In this document: positions 26,917-41,007 of the stretch, in pieces
How positions within the stretch are numbered: the first letter of the stretch is position 1
How the letters are laid out: every line of letters starts with the position of its first letter
NCBI RefSeq assembly: GCF_900143085.1
Contig: NZ_FRCZ01000008.1
Coordinates: 1 to 64,000, forward strand
Origin: Gracilibacillus kekensis
GTDB taxonomy: Bacteria; Bacillota; Bacilli; Bacillales; Amphibacillaceae
DNA: 64,000 nucleotides
Direction of reading: 5' to 3'
Notes under the pieces: model-generated
The model's database searches: none
The model's input: only the letters and a program-made list of their open reading frames with translations
Told to the model about the DNA's origin: nothing
Position numbers and translations under genes: made by a program

Positions 26917-27074
26917 CTGCTTCCATAGGATTTATCACGGTTTTAACCGTTTGTAAATCCCTCACTTCAAGTGTCCATAGATCACAAGCCTGAAAAAATG
27001 GACGGATACTCCCTAATAGTGTCGACCAGCATCGTGGAGGTATAAAACCCTAAATGATAGAAGTCGAATTTTTA

Positions 27075-28415
27075 TTATGAAAATAGACCTTTAAAGAAAT
27101 CCACTACTGTTGTGAAAATAGAACTGAAAAAGTCACCAATAGCTCCTAAGGATAGCATAAACCAATTAGATTTCTCTACAGCACTTTTTGTAACTAAATC
27201 TACGCTTTGTTCACTACCTTCGCCTTCAATATATCCATTGTCTACTTCTCCTGAGTATTGAAGAATAGCTTCTCCAATTTTCTCACCAGATTCGATAGGT
27301 GCGATTAAGCTCCCATCTTCATCCAGCTTGTCCTCATCAATTTGATAACTAATCGTATATTGCTCTTCTTCACCATTTTTAATCATGGTTTCCATTGGTT
27401 CCGCAGTTGCTATTTCTACTTCTTTTTCCTTACCTTTAGATACAGGCAAAATGGATTCACCCTCTAGTTGGTAACCAGCTGGGAATAACTCTGTTGCTTC
27501 AAATTGTGTGAAACCATATTCCATTAATTTTTTTGTCTCTACAAACCGTTTTTCCATTGATTCAGTTTTCATCACAACTGTAATAACTCTTCGATCTCCT
27601 TGTTGTGCCGTCCCGGTAAAGCAGTATCCGGCTGCTTCTGTATGTCCTGTTTTTAAACCGTCTACACCATCATAGCCATATTGAGTAAAATTATTATCTT
27701 CCCATGGTAACATCCAATTCCAATTTTCTAACTCTCTGCCATCCAGCTCTGATGTCGTCATACTTGAAAAATCTAAGACTTCAGGGTAATCGTTCACCAA
27801 ATGGTAAGCTAATAGTGCGGAAGTCCTTGCAGAAAGTAAGTTATCCGCATTTGCCTCTGTTCCTTCAGGATGATATTCTCCTAAATCTGAATTGGATAAA
27901 CCCGTAGAGTTCACAAATTTATATTCTTGCAGCCCGAGTTCTTCTGCTTTTTCATTCATCATTTTAACAAATTCGCCTTCCGATCCTGCCACTAATTCAG
28001 CTAAAGCAACCGTTGTAGCATTATCGGAAATAATTGCCATTCCTTCATAAAGCTGTCGAACTGTATAATCTTTGTCTTGAATTAACCCAATACCAGAGAA
28101 ACTGTTATTGGATGATAACCAATACGCATAATCACTAATTTGAGTAGTTGTATCCCAGCTGAATTGACCTTCACTAATTGCTTCCAATACTAAATATTCT
28201 GTCATCATTTTCGTCATACTAGCTGGAGGTAATTTTAAATCAGATTGTTTCTCATATAAAATTTTCCCTGTTTTAGCATCCACTATAATAGCAGATTCTG
28301 CCTCTACTTCAATATTCTCTGCAGCCTGTACTGAATTGTTAGTCATTGAATATGTAGTAAGCATTAAAAATGTTATCATCATCAAAACACTTACTTTTCT
28401 TATAAAATACTTCAC
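27075..28415 (-). CDS. dacA: D-alanyl-D-alanine carboxypeptidase (PBP5)
   Basis: Trims the terminal D-Ala of peptidoglycan stem peptides. It is 446 aa, with an export signal at residues 1-32, catalytic Ser66-x-x-Lys69 (SMTK), Ser130-Asp-Asn132 (SDN) and Lys255-Thr-Gly257 (KTG). A C-terminal PBP5 beta domain is followed by an amphipathic membrane anchor (FFSSIFTTVVDFFKGLFS, last 18 residues). GTG start with GGAGG upstream. Position between guaB and pdxST matches B. subtilis. Confidence 0.97.
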   Translation of the reverse strand: MKYFIRKVSVLMMITFLMLTTYSMTNNSVQAAENIEVEAESAIIVDAKTGKILYEKQSDLKLPPASMTKMMTEYLVLEAISEGQFSWDTTTQISDYAYWLSSNNSFSGIGLIQDKDYTVRQLYEGMAIISDNATTVALAELVAGSEGEFVKMMNEKAEELGLQEYKFVNSTGLSNSDLGEYHPEGTEANADNLLSARTSALLAYHLVNDYPEVLDFSSMTTSELDGRELENWNWMLPWEDNNFTQYGYDGVDGLKTGHTEAAGYCFTGTAQQGDRRVITVVMKTESMEKRFVETKKLMEYGFTQFEATELFPAGYQLEGESILPVSKGKEKEVEIATAEPMETMIKNGEEEQYTISYQIDEDKLDEDGSLIAPIESGEKIGEAILQYSGEVDNGYIEGEGSEQSVDLVTKSAVEKSNWFMLSLGAIGDFFSSIFTTVVDFFKGLFS

Positions 28416-28516
28416 TCTTTCCTACCTCCACCTATTTTTTTGCATGCAATTATTTTATCACAACTATACAAAATAGAAAATAACGCTTTATGACTATTGT
28501 GCGTCCATTAAGAGAA

Positions 28517-28547
28517 AAAGAAAACTTGGTACTCCCAAGTTTTCTTT
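28517..28547. terminator. Terminator of guaB (bidirectional shape)
   Basis: 13-bp stem AAAGAAAACTTGG/CCAAGTTTTCTTT with T-rich flanks on both strands, about 45 bp beyond the guaB stop. Confidence 0.8.
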
Positions 28548-28593
28548 ATTTTATTAACTATTTTTATCAAGGCCAAACAACTGATCATACACT

Positions 28594-30066
<1,473 letters not shown>

Positions 30067-30120
30067 TTAGGGAACCTCCTTGAATATTTATATTGTATAA
30101 TTATTAATGAATAATGGAGA

Positions 30121-30260
30121 GGAATAAAGATCTCTATCACAAGCGATTTCTCTTTATCACGGAGTAAATCCTGATAAGTCTCGCTAGCCATCAGTGGAGT
30201 TTAAAAACTCCCCCTGAGTCGCAGTCTCACTTTACATTGGGGCTTATCTACTTAACTATT
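30121..30260 (-). other. Unidentified structured leader upstream of guaB
   Basis: In the 391-bp gap before guaB the minus strand shows a hairpin: GGAGTTT/AAACTCC (30196-30211) extended outward by CAG/CTG with mismatches, followed by repeated words GATTTACTCC, CGTGATAAAG and GTGATAGAGATC. It does not match purine riboswitch, S-box or T-box consensus I know. It may be a repeat or a novel cis element. The remaining gap (30260-30457) is AT-rich with nothing recognisable. Confidence 0.4.
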
Positions 30261-30457
30261 GTTAATTACAATACGATATGTTTCATTGTTTTTCAACCTT
30301 TTTTTTTACCTAGTCAAATTGCTTTATTACATAATATTATTAAACCAATAATGTAAGAGTTTACATAATAAAAAAGAAATTTCACACATTTAACATTTAA
30401 GATAATCAGCCAGTAAAAATATAAAAAATGAAACACGAGAACCGTCCCCGTGTTTCA

Positions 30458-31558
30458 TTAATCTGTTATAATGCTGTCGATAAATATTGCTGGTTTATCT
30501 TTTAATTCGATTATTTCTGTGCTGTCCATTAGGCGTACCATTGGTCTTGTTGGGGCGTTTTGATCAATAAATACAATAAATGCTTCCTTACCAGTGGATA
30601 GTTTTACACGTGTCCCTATTGTATAGTTCATTAAGGTATCCACAAATTTTTGAAGAACTGGATAGTCAAATTTATGGTATTTCAGTTTCAACATTTCCTC
30701 AACAACTTTAAACGGAGACTGCTTTTTACGATAAACCCGTTCAGAAGTCATCGCATGATAGGTATCACTTACAGCAATTATTTTAGCATAGGTGTGGATT
30801 TTTTCTTCTTTCACACCTATTGGATATCCGCTTCCATCAATTCTCTCATGGTGTTGAAGTATAGCAAGCTTCATCTCTTTTGTTACAGAAGGAATATCTT
30901 CTACCATTCGATAAGACAATGTTGGATGTTTTTTAATTTCCTCATATTCTGCAATCGTCAGTCTGGATTCTTTCATTAACCAATTTTCACTAAGCTTAGC
31001 CATCCCACTATCAACCAGAATACCAGCGATACCTACCTGAATCCACTCTTTTTCATAACCCATTTTCTTTGCTAAATGTGCGGATAATAACGATACCGCT
31101 ACTCCATGATGATAAAAATAATCCTCTTTGGTAGCAAATTTATGTAGTAAAAATAAATCTAAACTTATATCCTTTAAATAATTAAATAAGGGCATCATAA
31201 TTTTGCGTACCAGATAAATATCAACAGAGCCTCCACCTTGCCATTTATTAAACATCGCTTTATAATCAGAAACCGCTTGGAGATATAAAGTATCAAAGGA
31301 AGTCTTAGACTCCCTTTGTACATTTATTTGGTTATTCAATTCTTTATGATCATAGGAATTTGGTATATATGCACTGCCTGATTGTAATTTATCCGAGACT
31401 TCAATGATATCAATATTAAAGTGTTCCAATGCCTTAATATGCTTTTCTTCAACTACTGTACCTTTTTCTATGATCGGATGTTTTGATTTGCCTATCACTT
31501 CTTTAGTAATTATACACCCAGGTTTTAATTGATGTGGATGCACCTGCAATCGGATCAC
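30458..31558 (-). CDS. HD-GYP-like signalling protein with altered HD site
   Basis: A 366-aa protein with an N-terminal region (1-110) and an HD-GYP domain (about 140-330). The GYP half is intact: HHERIDGSGYP at 236-246, His211 in KHPTLSY, Asp265 in VSDTYHAM. At the position of the HD dyad the sequence reads LVDSGMAK, with Val182 in place of the metal-binding His and Asp183 kept, so cyclic-di-GMP phosphodiesterase activity is uncertain. It begins 10 nt after the gyrA stop, in the same direction. Start is GTG at 31558, but a TTG at 31549 has better spacing from GGGGTG. Confidence 0.85.
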   Translation of the reverse strand: MIRLQVHPHQLKPGCIITKEVIGKSKHPIIEKGTVVEEKHIKALEHFNIDIIEVSDKLQSGSAYIPNSYDHKELNNQINVQRESKTSFDTLYLQAVSDYKAMFNKWQGGGSVDIYLVRKIMMPLFNYLKDISLDLFLLHKFATKEDYFYHHGVAVSLLSAHLAKKMGYEKEWIQVGIAGILVDSGMAKLSENWLMKESRLTIAEYEEIKKHPTLSYRMVEDIPSVTKEMKLAILQHHERIDGSGYPIGVKEEKIHTYAKIIAVSDTYHAMTSERVYRKKQSPFKVVEEMLKLKYHKFDYPVLQKFVDTLMNYTIGTRVKLSTGKEAFIVFIDQNAPTRPMVRLMDSTEIIELKDKPAIFIDSIITD

Positions 31559-31567
31559 ACCCCTATA

Positions 31568-34045
31568 TTATTTTTCTGTCTCTTCTGCTTCCTCAATGAC
31601 TTCTTCAATTTCATCTTCAGGATCTACTTTAGCAACAGTTGCTACTCTTTCTTCTTCCTGTAATCGAATGAGTCGAACACCTTGCGTATTTCTTCCAGTC
31701 GTAGAGATACCCTCTACTTGCATTCTAATTAACACACCTGAAATGGTCATTATCATAATGTCTTCATCTTCCGTAACAGTTTTCACTGCCACCACTCTAC
31801 CGGTTTTTTCGGTAATGTTACATGTGAAGATACCCTTTCCTCCACGATTTGTTCTTCGGTAATCATCGACAATGGTTCGTTTTCCATAACCATGTTCTGT
31901 TACATTGAGAACATATTGACTTTCCTCCATAATTTCCATAGAGACGACTTCATCATCTGCACGTAAGGAAATACCTTTTACACCTGCTGCTGTTCTTCCC
32001 ATTGAGCGAATCTGACTCTCTTCGAATCGAATCACATAGCCGTTTTTCGTACCAATTAGAATGTCTTTATTGCCATCTGTCAGCCTAACTGATATTAATT
32101 CATCTTCATCCCGTAAATTAAGTGCAATAAGACCACCCTTACGGATATTGGCGAATTGTGGGAGTGCTGTACGTTTAGATATACCATGTTTGGTTGTGAA
32201 GAACAAATACCAATCTTCCTTGTACTCTTTCACCGTAATAACCGCATTAATCCACTCACCTTGTTCTACTTCTAACAGGTTAATAATTGGAATACCTTTT
32301 GCTGTACGGTTGAATTCAGGAATTTCATACCCTTTTGCACGATATACCTTCCCTTTATTCGAGAAAAATAACACTGTATCATGGGTAGAACACGATACTA
32401 AATGCTCGACAAAGTCATCCTCGTTTGTACCCATTCCTTGTACACCACGTCCTCCACGACGTTGTGCTCTATAAGTAGAGGCTGGCAGTCGTTTGATGTA
32501 ACCTCGGTGTGTCAAGGTAACGACAATGTTTTCCTCTGGAATTAAATCCTCATCTTCAATAAGGTCGACTCCACCTGAAATGATTTCTGTTCGTCTTTCA
32601 TCATTGAATTTTTCTTTAATTTCTAATAATTCTTCACGGATGATTTCTAAAATCTTCTCTTCATTAGCTAAAATAGCTTTTAACTCGTCAATTAATTCCA
32701 TGATTTGATTATACTCTTCTTCAATCTTGTCTCGTTCTAATCCAGTTAAACGTTGCAAACGCATATCTAAAATAGCTTGTGCTTGTTTTTCGGATAACTT
32801 AAACTGATTCATTAAACCTTCACGGGCAATTTCAGTAGTTTGTGAACCTCGAATCAATGTAATAATCTCATCAATATGGTCTAATGCGATACGTAAACCT
32901 TCTAATATGTGGGCACGAGCTTCCGCTTTATTTAACTCATATTGTGTTCTTCTTGTAATAATCTCTTTTTGATGTGCTAAATAATACTCTAAACATTGCT
33001 TTAAATTTAATACTTTTGGTTGCCCATCGACTAAGGCGAGCATATTAATACCAAAAGAGGTTTGCAGCGATGTTTGCTTATATAAATTATTTAGAACGAC
33101 ATTTGGATTAGCATCTCTGCGTAATTCAATCACAATCCGCATACCATTACGATCCGACTCATCTCGTAAATCTGTAATTCCTTCAATACGTTTATCTCGT
33201 GCTAAATCAGCAATTTTTTCAATCAATTTTGCTTTATTGACTTGATAAGGAAGTTCAGACACTAGTATTCGTGACTTACCATTGGCTTGTTCTTCTATTT
33301 CTGTTTTAGAGCGGATCGTAACTGATCCTTTACCAGTTTCAAATGCTCTGCGAATACCACTTCTACCTAATATTTGTCCAGCAGTTGGAAAATCAGGTCC
33401 AAATATATATTCTTCCATCAATTCTGTAATAGAAATCTCAGGATTTTCACTGATAGCTAGAATAGCGTCAATCGTTTCACCTAAATGATGTGGTGGAATA
33501 TTTGTTGCCATCCCTACTGCTATACCAGATGCACCATTTACTAAAAGATTGGGAAACTTTGCTGGTAACACTTTTGGTTCTCTTTCTGAACCATCATAAT
33601 TATCGGTATAATCAATGGTATCTTTACTGATATCTCTTAACATTTCCATTGAAATTTTAGACATTCTTGCTTCGGTATAACGCATTGCAGCTGGTGGATC
33701 ACCATCAACAGAACCAAAATTACCGTGACCATCTACAAGCATATAACGATAACTGAAATCCTGAGCCATTCTTACCATGGCTTCATAAACAGCAGAGTCA
33801 CCGTGTGGGTGGTATTTACCGATTACATCACCGACAATACGAGCTGATTTTTTGTATGCCTTATCTGCATGCATACCTTGATCATTTAATGCATATAATA
33901 TTCGACGATGCACGGGTTTCATACCATCTCTAACATCTGGCAAGGCACGAGCGACAATAACACTCATAGCATAATCTAAAAAAGATGTACGCATTTCTTG
34001 CCCTAAACTAATTTCTTGTACTTGTGGACGATTATGATCCACCAT
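31568..34045 (-). CDS. gyrA: DNA gyrase subunit A
   Basis: Breakage-reunion subunit of gyrase, 825 aa. Active-site Tyr123 lies in MRYTEARM, the quinolone-resistance region reads HGDSAVYEA with Ser84 and Glu88 (the sensitive-type residues), and the C-terminal wrapping domain begins with the GyrA box QRRGGRG. A short acidic tail ends the protein. It follows gyrB by 64 bp in the dnaA-gyrA direction. Confidence 0.98.
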   Translation of the reverse strand: MVDHNRPQVQEISLGQEMRTSFLDYAMSVIVARALPDVRDGMKPVHRRILYALNDQGMHADKAYKKSARIVGDVIGKYHPHGDSAVYEAMVRMAQDFSYRYMLVDGHGNFGSVDGDPPAAMRYTEARMSKISMEMLRDISKDTIDYTDNYDGSEREPKVLPAKFPNLLVNGASGIAVGMATNIPPHHLGETIDAILAISENPEISITELMEEYIFGPDFPTAGQILGRSGIRRAFETGKGSVTIRSKTEIEEQANGKSRILVSELPYQVNKAKLIEKIADLARDKRIEGITDLRDESDRNGMRIVIELRRDANPNVVLNNLYKQTSLQTSFGINMLALVDGQPKVLNLKQCLEYYLAHQKEIITRRTQYELNKAEARAHILEGLRIALDHIDEIITLIRGSQTTEIAREGLMNQFKLSEKQAQAILDMRLQRLTGLERDKIEEEYNQIMELIDELKAILANEEKILEIIREELLEIKEKFNDERRTEIISGGVDLIEDEDLIPEENIVVTLTHRGYIKRLPASTYRAQRRGGRGVQGMGTNEDDFVEHLVSCSTHDTVLFFSNKGKVYRAKGYEIPEFNRTAKGIPIINLLEVEQGEWINAVITVKEYKEDWYLFFTTKHGISKRTALPQFANIRKGGLIALNLRDEDELISVRLTDGNKDILIGTKNGYVIRFEESQIRSMGRTAAGVKGISLRADDEVVSMEIMEESQYVLNVTEHGYGKRTIVDDYRRTNRGGKGIFTCNITEKTGRVVAVKTVTEDEDIMIMTISGVLIRMQVEGISTTGRNTQGVRLIRLQEEERVATVAKVDPEDEIEEVIEEAEETEK

Positions 34046-34109
34046 ATTTAATTACCTCCTATTTCACTGCAGGAAGACGTGAACTTTCGCTAGTGATTCT
34101 ATCTATTGT

Positions 34110-36065
<1,956 letters not shown>

Positions 36066-36353
36066 CTATTCTTCGTCACTTACTTCCGAGTAATCCTCCA
36101 GCCTGCTAATGGTAGAAATCATACTTGCTCGTTTCTTCAATGTTAAAACAGATAAAGGACTGTAATATACTTGACCAGAAGTAATAACTACTGCTTTCGT
36201 AAGTTCTTCATCAGATACAACGACTTGCTCTTTTGCTTTTAACTGTTCAAGCATTTCCTCATTTATCGTTGAGGACGTTACTAAACTATAATCAATGATT
36301 CCAATCACATCTTTAGATTGAATGACATGGTCATCTCCAATGTGAATAAACAT
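36066..36353 (-). CDS. remB: Extracellular matrix regulator RemB (DUF370)
   Basis: A 95-aa DUF370-family protein (YaaB), begins MFIHIGDDHVIQSKDVIGIID. In B. subtilis RemB, with RemA, supports biofilm matrix gene expression; RemA-type proteins form DNA-binding rings. It sits between recF and gyrB, 14 nt after recF, the conserved location. Confidence 0.9.
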   Translation of the reverse strand: MFIHIGDDHVIQSKDVIGIIDYSLVTSSTINEEMLEQLKAKEQVVVSDEELTKAVVITSGQVYYSPLSVLTLKKRASMISTISRLEDYSEVSDEE

Positions 36354-36367
36354 GATATCCCTACTTT

Positions 36368-37480
36368 TTACTCAATTATTTTTCCATTATCTATTTTAAA
36401 AATCTCTGCCTTTTCTAGTGTTTGATGATCGATACCGTCGACACTAGTTGTTGAGACAAAGGTTTGGACTTTTCCTTCAATTGTATCTAATAAATGAGAT
36501 TGTCTAAAATCATCCAATTCGCTTAACACATCATCTAATAGCAAAATGGGATAGTCATTTATTTCTTGGTAAATAAGCTCAATTTCTGCCAGTTTCAAAG
36601 ATAGTGCTGTTGTTCTTTGCTGACCTTGAGATCCGTATGTTTGCACGTTTTTACCATTCACATAAAATAGAAGGTCGTCCCGATGTGGACCTATTAACGT
36701 CGTGCCACGTTCCACTTCTTTATTCTCGATCGAAGTAAACGTTTCTTGTAAGACATTTATTATTCTTTGCTTATTATCATCCTCGGATACATTAATAGTA
36801 GCAGCATATTGGAGACTCAGTTCTTCTATACCTCTACTAATGCCTTTATGTATCTCATATGCCCATGATCGTAAACGTTTCATAAATAAGAAACGTTTTT
36901 CTAAAATAATTGCAGCATGTTCAGTCATTTGTTCTGTTAATACACGAAGCATTGTTACATCATCGTTTTTTCGTTTTTGTAACTGTTTGAGTAAATGATT
37001 TCTTTGTTTTAATATTTTGACATATTGCCCGAGGTGATAAATATAGATAGGTTGAATTTGCCCAATTTCCATATCAATGAAACGCCTTCGTATTTGAGGA
37101 CTGCCTTTTACAAGGTTAAGGTCCTCTGGAGCAAACATGACAATGTTTAATGCTCCGATATAGTCACTAAGACGTTTCTGTTCAAGATGATTTAATTTAG
37201 CTTTCTTACCTTTATTATTAATTTGAATTTCTAGTGGGAATTTCTGTTTTCTCTTAAATATACTACCTTCTATTTTAGCATAGTTTTGCTCCCACTGAAT
37301 CAATTCTTTATCTTTTGTTGTACGATGTGATTTTGAGAATCCTAAAACATAAATAGCTTCCATGAGGTTTGTTTTACCTTGAGCATTTTCCCCAATAAAG
37401 ACATTTATTTTATCATCAAATTGTACAGATAATTGATGGTAATTACGATAGTTGGTTAAACTTAATTGTTGTATATGCAT
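36368..37480 (-). CDS. recF: DNA replication and repair protein RecF
   Basis: SMC-like ABC ATPase of 370 aa that marks gap junctions for RecA loading. Walker A GENAQGKT at residues 30-37; signature and Walker B near the C-terminus ([29 protein letters not shown]). Follows yaaA by 24 nt. Partner RecR is encoded at 950-1546. Confidence 0.97.
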   Translation of the reverse strand: MHIQQLSLTNYRNYHQLSVQFDDKINVFIGENAQGKTNLMEAIYVLGFSKSHRTTKDKELIQWEQNYAKIEGSIFKRKQKFPLEIQINNKGKKAKLNHLEQKRLSDYIGALNIVMFAPEDLNLVKGSPQIRRRFIDMEIGQIQPIYIYHLGQYVKILKQRNHLLKQLQKRKNDDVTMLRVLTEQMTEHAAIILEKRFLFMKRLRSWAYEIHKGISRGIEELSLQYAATINVSEDDNKQRIINVLQETFTSIENKEVERGTTLIGPHRDDLLFYVNGKNVQTYGSQGQQRTTALSLKLAEIELIYQEINDYPILLLDDVLSELDDFRQSHLLDTIEGKVQTFVSTTSVDGIDHQTLEKAEIFKIDNGKIIE

Positions 37481-37504
37481 TCGAATTTCCTTTCGAATTT
37501 AACC

Positions 37505-37729
37505 TTATTGCTCACGTTTTGATACCACGAACGTACCAACATCTTCGACAAAGACTGTATCCCCCGGATAAAGCTTTTTACCTCGTCTTGTTTCTATTTC
37601 ATCGTTGACATAGACACCATTTTCTTGTAAAAAAACTTTAATCATGCCACCAGATTCTAAAATATTGGCTAATTTCAGAAGTTGACCGAGTTGGATATAA
37701 TCTGTTGATATTTCAATGTTTTCTTTCAT
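37505..37729 (-). CDS. yaaA: S4 domain protein YaaA/RlbA
   Basis: A 74-aa S4-like RNA-binding protein (YaaA family), reading MIKVFLQENGVYVNDEIETR through its centre. Always between dnaN and recF in Bacilli. A role in ribosome assembly has been proposed for the family; I add nothing to that. Confidence 0.92.
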   Translation of the reverse strand: MKENIEISTDYIQLGQLLKLANILESGGMIKVFLQENGVYVNDEIETRRGKKLYPGDTVFVEDVGTFVVSKREQ

Positions 37730-37858
37730 TTTTTCACCTACTTTTAGTTAACAAAGATATTGGTATTTAGTATAGCCCTTCTATCTATTTTACTAAACAT
37801 TTGCAAAATAGAAAAGCAAACCTGCTAATTATTCTAGATTTATGGTTATAAACAATCG

Positions 37859-37888
37859 AAAGAGGAACAAATAATTTGTTCCTCTTTT
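37859..37888. terminator. Hairpin between dnaN and yaaA
   Basis: Near-perfect palindrome AAAGAGGAACAAAT / ATTTGTTCCTCTTT. Terminator-like but with weak T-tracts; it may reduce read-through from dnaA-dnaN into yaaA-recF. Confidence 0.55.
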
Positions 37889-37945
37889 AACAAGTCCCGA
37901 AGTTTTACTTATACCTTTTAATTACTTCATCAATTCATTTTATCT

Positions 37946-39088
37946 TTAAAACGTTCGTACGGGTAAAATTAATTGTAGTATTTGATCATGATCAATAGGT
38001 TTTATGATAAATGGTCTCATTGCTCCAGTGAACTCTATTTTCACTTGATCGCTTTCCATAATCTTTAACGCATCGATCATATATTTTGAACTAAATGATA
38101 TTTTTAATTCCTCACCATCAATTTTAGCGACAGATATTTCTTCTTCCACTTTTCCTATTTCAGGAGAGTTACTAGATATTTCAATTGTTTGATCTTCTTT
38201 TGTTTGTAATCGAATCACATTATTATGGTTATCTTTAGCTAATAATGATGCACGATCAACTGCCTGAAGTAAATTTTTTGTGTCTGCATGAATAACTGTT
38301 TTACTTTCTTCTGGAATTAAGCGAGATGTTTCTGGATATTTTCCATCCAATAGTCGGGAAAGAAAATATAAGTGATTCGTTTGGAATGCTATTTGGTTTT
38401 CTGAAATGCTTATTTGAAGTTTATCTTCTGTATCGTCTAGTATTTTGCTTAATTCATTCAAACTTTTTCCTGGTATGACGACTTGATCAAAAGGAAATTC
38501 TTCAATGGTATTATTCAATGGCAGTTTGTTAGCTGCTAAACGGTGACTATCTGTTGCTATAAAATGCAGATGGTCTCCTTCAACTTTTATATTTACCCCT
38601 GTTAAAATCGGTCTTGTTTCAGAAGTAGAAACTGCAAATACGGTTTGTTTAATCATATCTTTGATTAAATTGATTGGTAATTCAAAATTTGTTTCTGTTT
38701 GAATCTGAGAAATTTGTGGATATTCATCTGCATCCTGTCCGTTCAAATGAAATTCAGCATGTCCAGATTGAATAGTAATCTGTAAGTTCTCATCTGCATT
38801 AATTTCTACAGTAGAAGATGGCAGTTTTCTGATTATCTCTGGGAAATACTTTGCATGTACGATAATTTCACCTTGTTCGAGTTCATCAATAAATTGAATA
38901 CCTTCTTCCTCGATTGGAATAAAAGATTCAATCGTGATATCTGAGTTACTCCCAGTTAAAGTAATCCCATTAGCCGTAGCTTGTACTTTTAATCCTGCCA
39001 GGATTGGAATAGCCGTTTTAGAAGAAATAGCTTTTGTTACATGTTGAATACTTTCTATTAATTTATCTCTATTAATTACAATTTTCAT
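37946..39088 (-). CDS. dnaN: DNA polymerase III beta sliding clamp
   Basis: Sliding clamp of 380 aa, three DNA-clamp domains of about 125 residues each, ending in the family's LILPVRTF motif. Binds PolC, DnaE, clamp loader (DnaX, 1908-3608) and MutS. It lies 189 bp downstream of dnaA; the intergenic gap holds the origin unwinding region. AAGGAGG ribosome site. Confidence 0.98.
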   Translation of the reverse strand: MKIVINRDKLIESIQHVTKAISSKTAIPILAGLKVQATANGITLTGSNSDITIESFIPIEEEGIQFIDELEQGEIIVHAKYFPEIIRKLPSSTVEINADENLQITIQSGHAEFHLNGQDADEYPQISQIQTETNFELPINLIKDMIKQTVFAVSTSETRPILTGVNIKVEGDHLHFIATDSHRLAANKLPLNNTIEEFPFDQVVIPGKSLNELSKILDDTEDKLQISISENQIAFQTNHLYFLSRLLDGKYPETSRLIPEESKTVIHADTKNLLQAVDRASLLAKDNHNNVIRLQTKEDQTIEISSNSPEIGKVEEEISVAKIDGEELKISFSSKYMIDALKIMESDQVKIEFTGAMRPFIIKPIDHDQILQLILPVRTF

Positions 39089-39136
39089 TCTTATCCTCCT
39101 TGAGGAATATATTTATTTATTATTAATATAATACCG

Positions 39137-39246
39137 TAATAATAGTAATAGGGCCTGTGAATATGTGGATAAGTGAATAATTAGAAAGTAGAACGAGTTA
39201 TCCAGATGTGGATAAGATGTTTATGACCTTGCACTTTTTATCCACA
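39137..39246. other. oriC: oriC unwinding region (DnaA-trios plus DnaA boxes)
   Basis: Between dnaA and dnaN. Plus strand has five tandem 5'-TA(A/G)-3' triplets (39137-39151: TAA TAA TAG TAA TAG), then a short GC cluster GGCC (39152-39155), then a near DnaA box TGTGAATAT (39156-39164) and perfect boxes TGTGGATAA (39164-39172 and 39207-39215) and TTATCCACA (39238-39246). This is the trio / GC cluster / box layout of the basal unwinding system. AT-rich DNA continues left to 39112. Confidence 0.85.
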
Positions 39247-39277
39247 GTTTTCACAATTATATCACTGAAAAGTTTTT

Positions 39278-40630
39278 CTACATAGATTTTAATTGTTCCT
39301 TAATTTCTTCGATCTCTTTACTTAGTAATTGATCGCTTCCCATAAGTTTAGTGATTTTTTCATGAGCATGAATAACAGTGGTATGATCTCTCCCACCAAA
39401 TTCTTCCCCAATTTTAGGTAAAGAAAAATCAGTTAATTCTCTTGATAAATACATAGCAATTTGTCTTGGAAAAGCGATGGATTTAGTTCTCTTTTTAGCT
39501 GTGAATTCTTCTAGTTTTACATTATAGCGCTTGCCAATCTCCTCTTGTATATGTTGGATAGTGATCACTTTAGGTCTTGAAGAAGGAATAATATCTTTTA
39601 AAGCTTCTGCAGCTAAAGGAGCATCAATATCCTGATTAATTAGAGAAGAATAAGCGACAACGCGTATAAGCGCACCTTCTAATTCTCGAATATTCGTATC
39701 GATTTGATTTGCAATGTATAACATGACCTCATTAGGAATATCCAGCCCTTCAGCCTTAGCCTTTTTCCTCAGAATAGCAATTCTGGTCTCTAAGTCTGGA
39801 GGTGTTATGTCTGTAATTAATCCCCATTCAAAACGAGATCGTAATCGATCCTCTAATGTAGGTATTTCTTTCGGAGGTCGATCACTGGAAATAATAATTT
39901 GTTTATTTTCTTCATGTAATGTATTAAATGTATGGAAGAATTCCTCCTGTGTTTGTTCTTTTCCTGCTAAGAATTGAATATCATCTATTAGAAGGACATC
40001 TACATTCCGATATTTATTTCGAAAATTAACAGCTTTATTGTCACGGATCGAATTAATAAACTCATTGGTAAATTTTTCGGATGAAAGATAAACTACTTTT
40101 GCTGTTGGATTATGATCCAATACGTAATGACCTATTGCATGCATTAAGTGTGTTTTTCCTAAACCAACACCACCATAGATAAACAACGGGTTGTAGGCTT
40201 TAGCAGGTGCTTCTGCTACGGCTAAGGAAGCAGCATGGGCAAATCGATTTCCAGATCCAATAACGAACGTTTCAAAAGTATACTTATCATTTAACATCGA
40301 TTTAGGTGAAGAATCATTATTTGTAGTTGGTACGGTTTTTTTCTTTTTCATTTGAGTAAATTCTTCTGTTGATTCATCTAAACTTTCTGGAATCACAAAT
40401 TTAACGGTCAATTTAGCTCCAGTTAATTCATATAATGCTTCTGCAATGATAGTAGTATAGCGAGATTCTAACCAGTCTCTAGTAAATTCATTAGGAGCAG
40501 AAATAATTACTGTATCTTCTTTTAATTGATCAACGGAAGTATTTTTCAACCACGTGTCATAACTGGGTTTGCTAACTTTTTCTTTGATAATTTCAAGTGT
40601 ATTTCTCCATAAATCTTCTATGTTTTCCAC
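39278..40630 (-). CDS. dnaA: Chromosomal replication initiator protein DnaA
   Basis: Initiator ATPase of 450 aa. Domain I (1-80), flexible Lys/Thr/Ser-rich linker (about 85-112), AAA+ domain III with Walker A GGVGLGKT (153-160) and Walker B LLIDDIQF, and DNA-binding domain IV with the signature [14 protein letters not shown]. The GTG start at 40630 (GTGGAAAACATA) is preferred: AAAGGAGGG lies upstream, and it matches the family N-terminus MENI-DLW. Confidence 0.98.
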   Translation of the reverse strand: MENIEDLWRNTLEIIKEKVSKPSYDTWLKNTSVDQLKEDTVIISAPNEFTRDWLESRYTTIIAEALYELTGAKLTVKFVIPESLDESTEEFTQMKKKKTVPTTNNDSSPKSMLNDKYTFETFVIGSGNRFAHAASLAVAEAPAKAYNPLFIYGGVGLGKTHLMHAIGHYVLDHNPTAKVVYLSSEKFTNEFINSIRDNKAVNFRNKYRNVDVLLIDDIQFLAGKEQTQEEFFHTFNTLHEENKQIIISSDRPPKEIPTLEDRLRSRFEWGLITDITPPDLETRIAILRKKAKAEGLDIPNEVMLYIANQIDTNIRELEGALIRVVAYSSLINQDIDAPLAAEALKDIIPSSRPKVITIQHIQEEIGKRYNVKLEEFTAKKRTKSIAFPRQIAMYLSRELTDFSLPKIGEEFGGRDHTTVIHAHEKITKLMGSDQLLSKEIEEIKEQLKSM

Positions 40631-40683
40631 GAAATTCCCTCCTTTCAATTACTAGAATAAAGATCACTACATGTATAATAACA

Positions 40684-41007
40684 TGTGGATAGATTTACAT
40701 TGATAAAAAAACGGAAAACCTACAAATTAAGTTTTCCACATGTGTGTGTATAAATTAATATACAAGCTGTGAACTATTGTCCACACTTTATCCACAACCT
40801 GTGGATAAAGATTACTTAGAATTACTTTACTAACAAACTAAAACACAAATATAATATCAAATTAAGACAAGAATTGCAATGATTTATCAAGAGTTATCCA
40901 CAAGTTTGACAATATGTGCATTATTCTTCTACACATGTTCTTATTTTGTGGGTAAATTGTCGATAAAAGGAAGATTAAGTCGGTTGACGCTATAATTGTT
41001 ATCCACA
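40684..41007. other. oriC: oriC upstream DnaA-box cluster
   Basis: Between dnaA and rpmH. Perfect boxes: TTATCCACA at 40788-40796, 40894-40902 and 40999-41007, and TGTGGATAA at 40800-40808. One-mismatch boxes: 40684-40692, 40732-40740, 40777-40785 and 40937-40945. It corresponds to incA/incB of B. subtilis; boxes near the dnaA promoter should also allow autoregulation. Confidence 0.9.
40851..40879 (-). promoter_or_regulatory. dnaA promoter candidate
   Basis: Minus-strand -35 TTGCAA (40874-40879), 17-bp spacer, -10 TATTAT (40851-40856). Flanked by DnaA boxes at 40800-40808 and 40894-40902. Confidence 0.65.

Noticed and set aside
30067-30300. Purine riboswitch, S-box or T-box before guaB
   Set aside because: I looked for the conserved purine-aptamer core, S-box core and AGGGTGG T-box sequence on the minus strand and found none.
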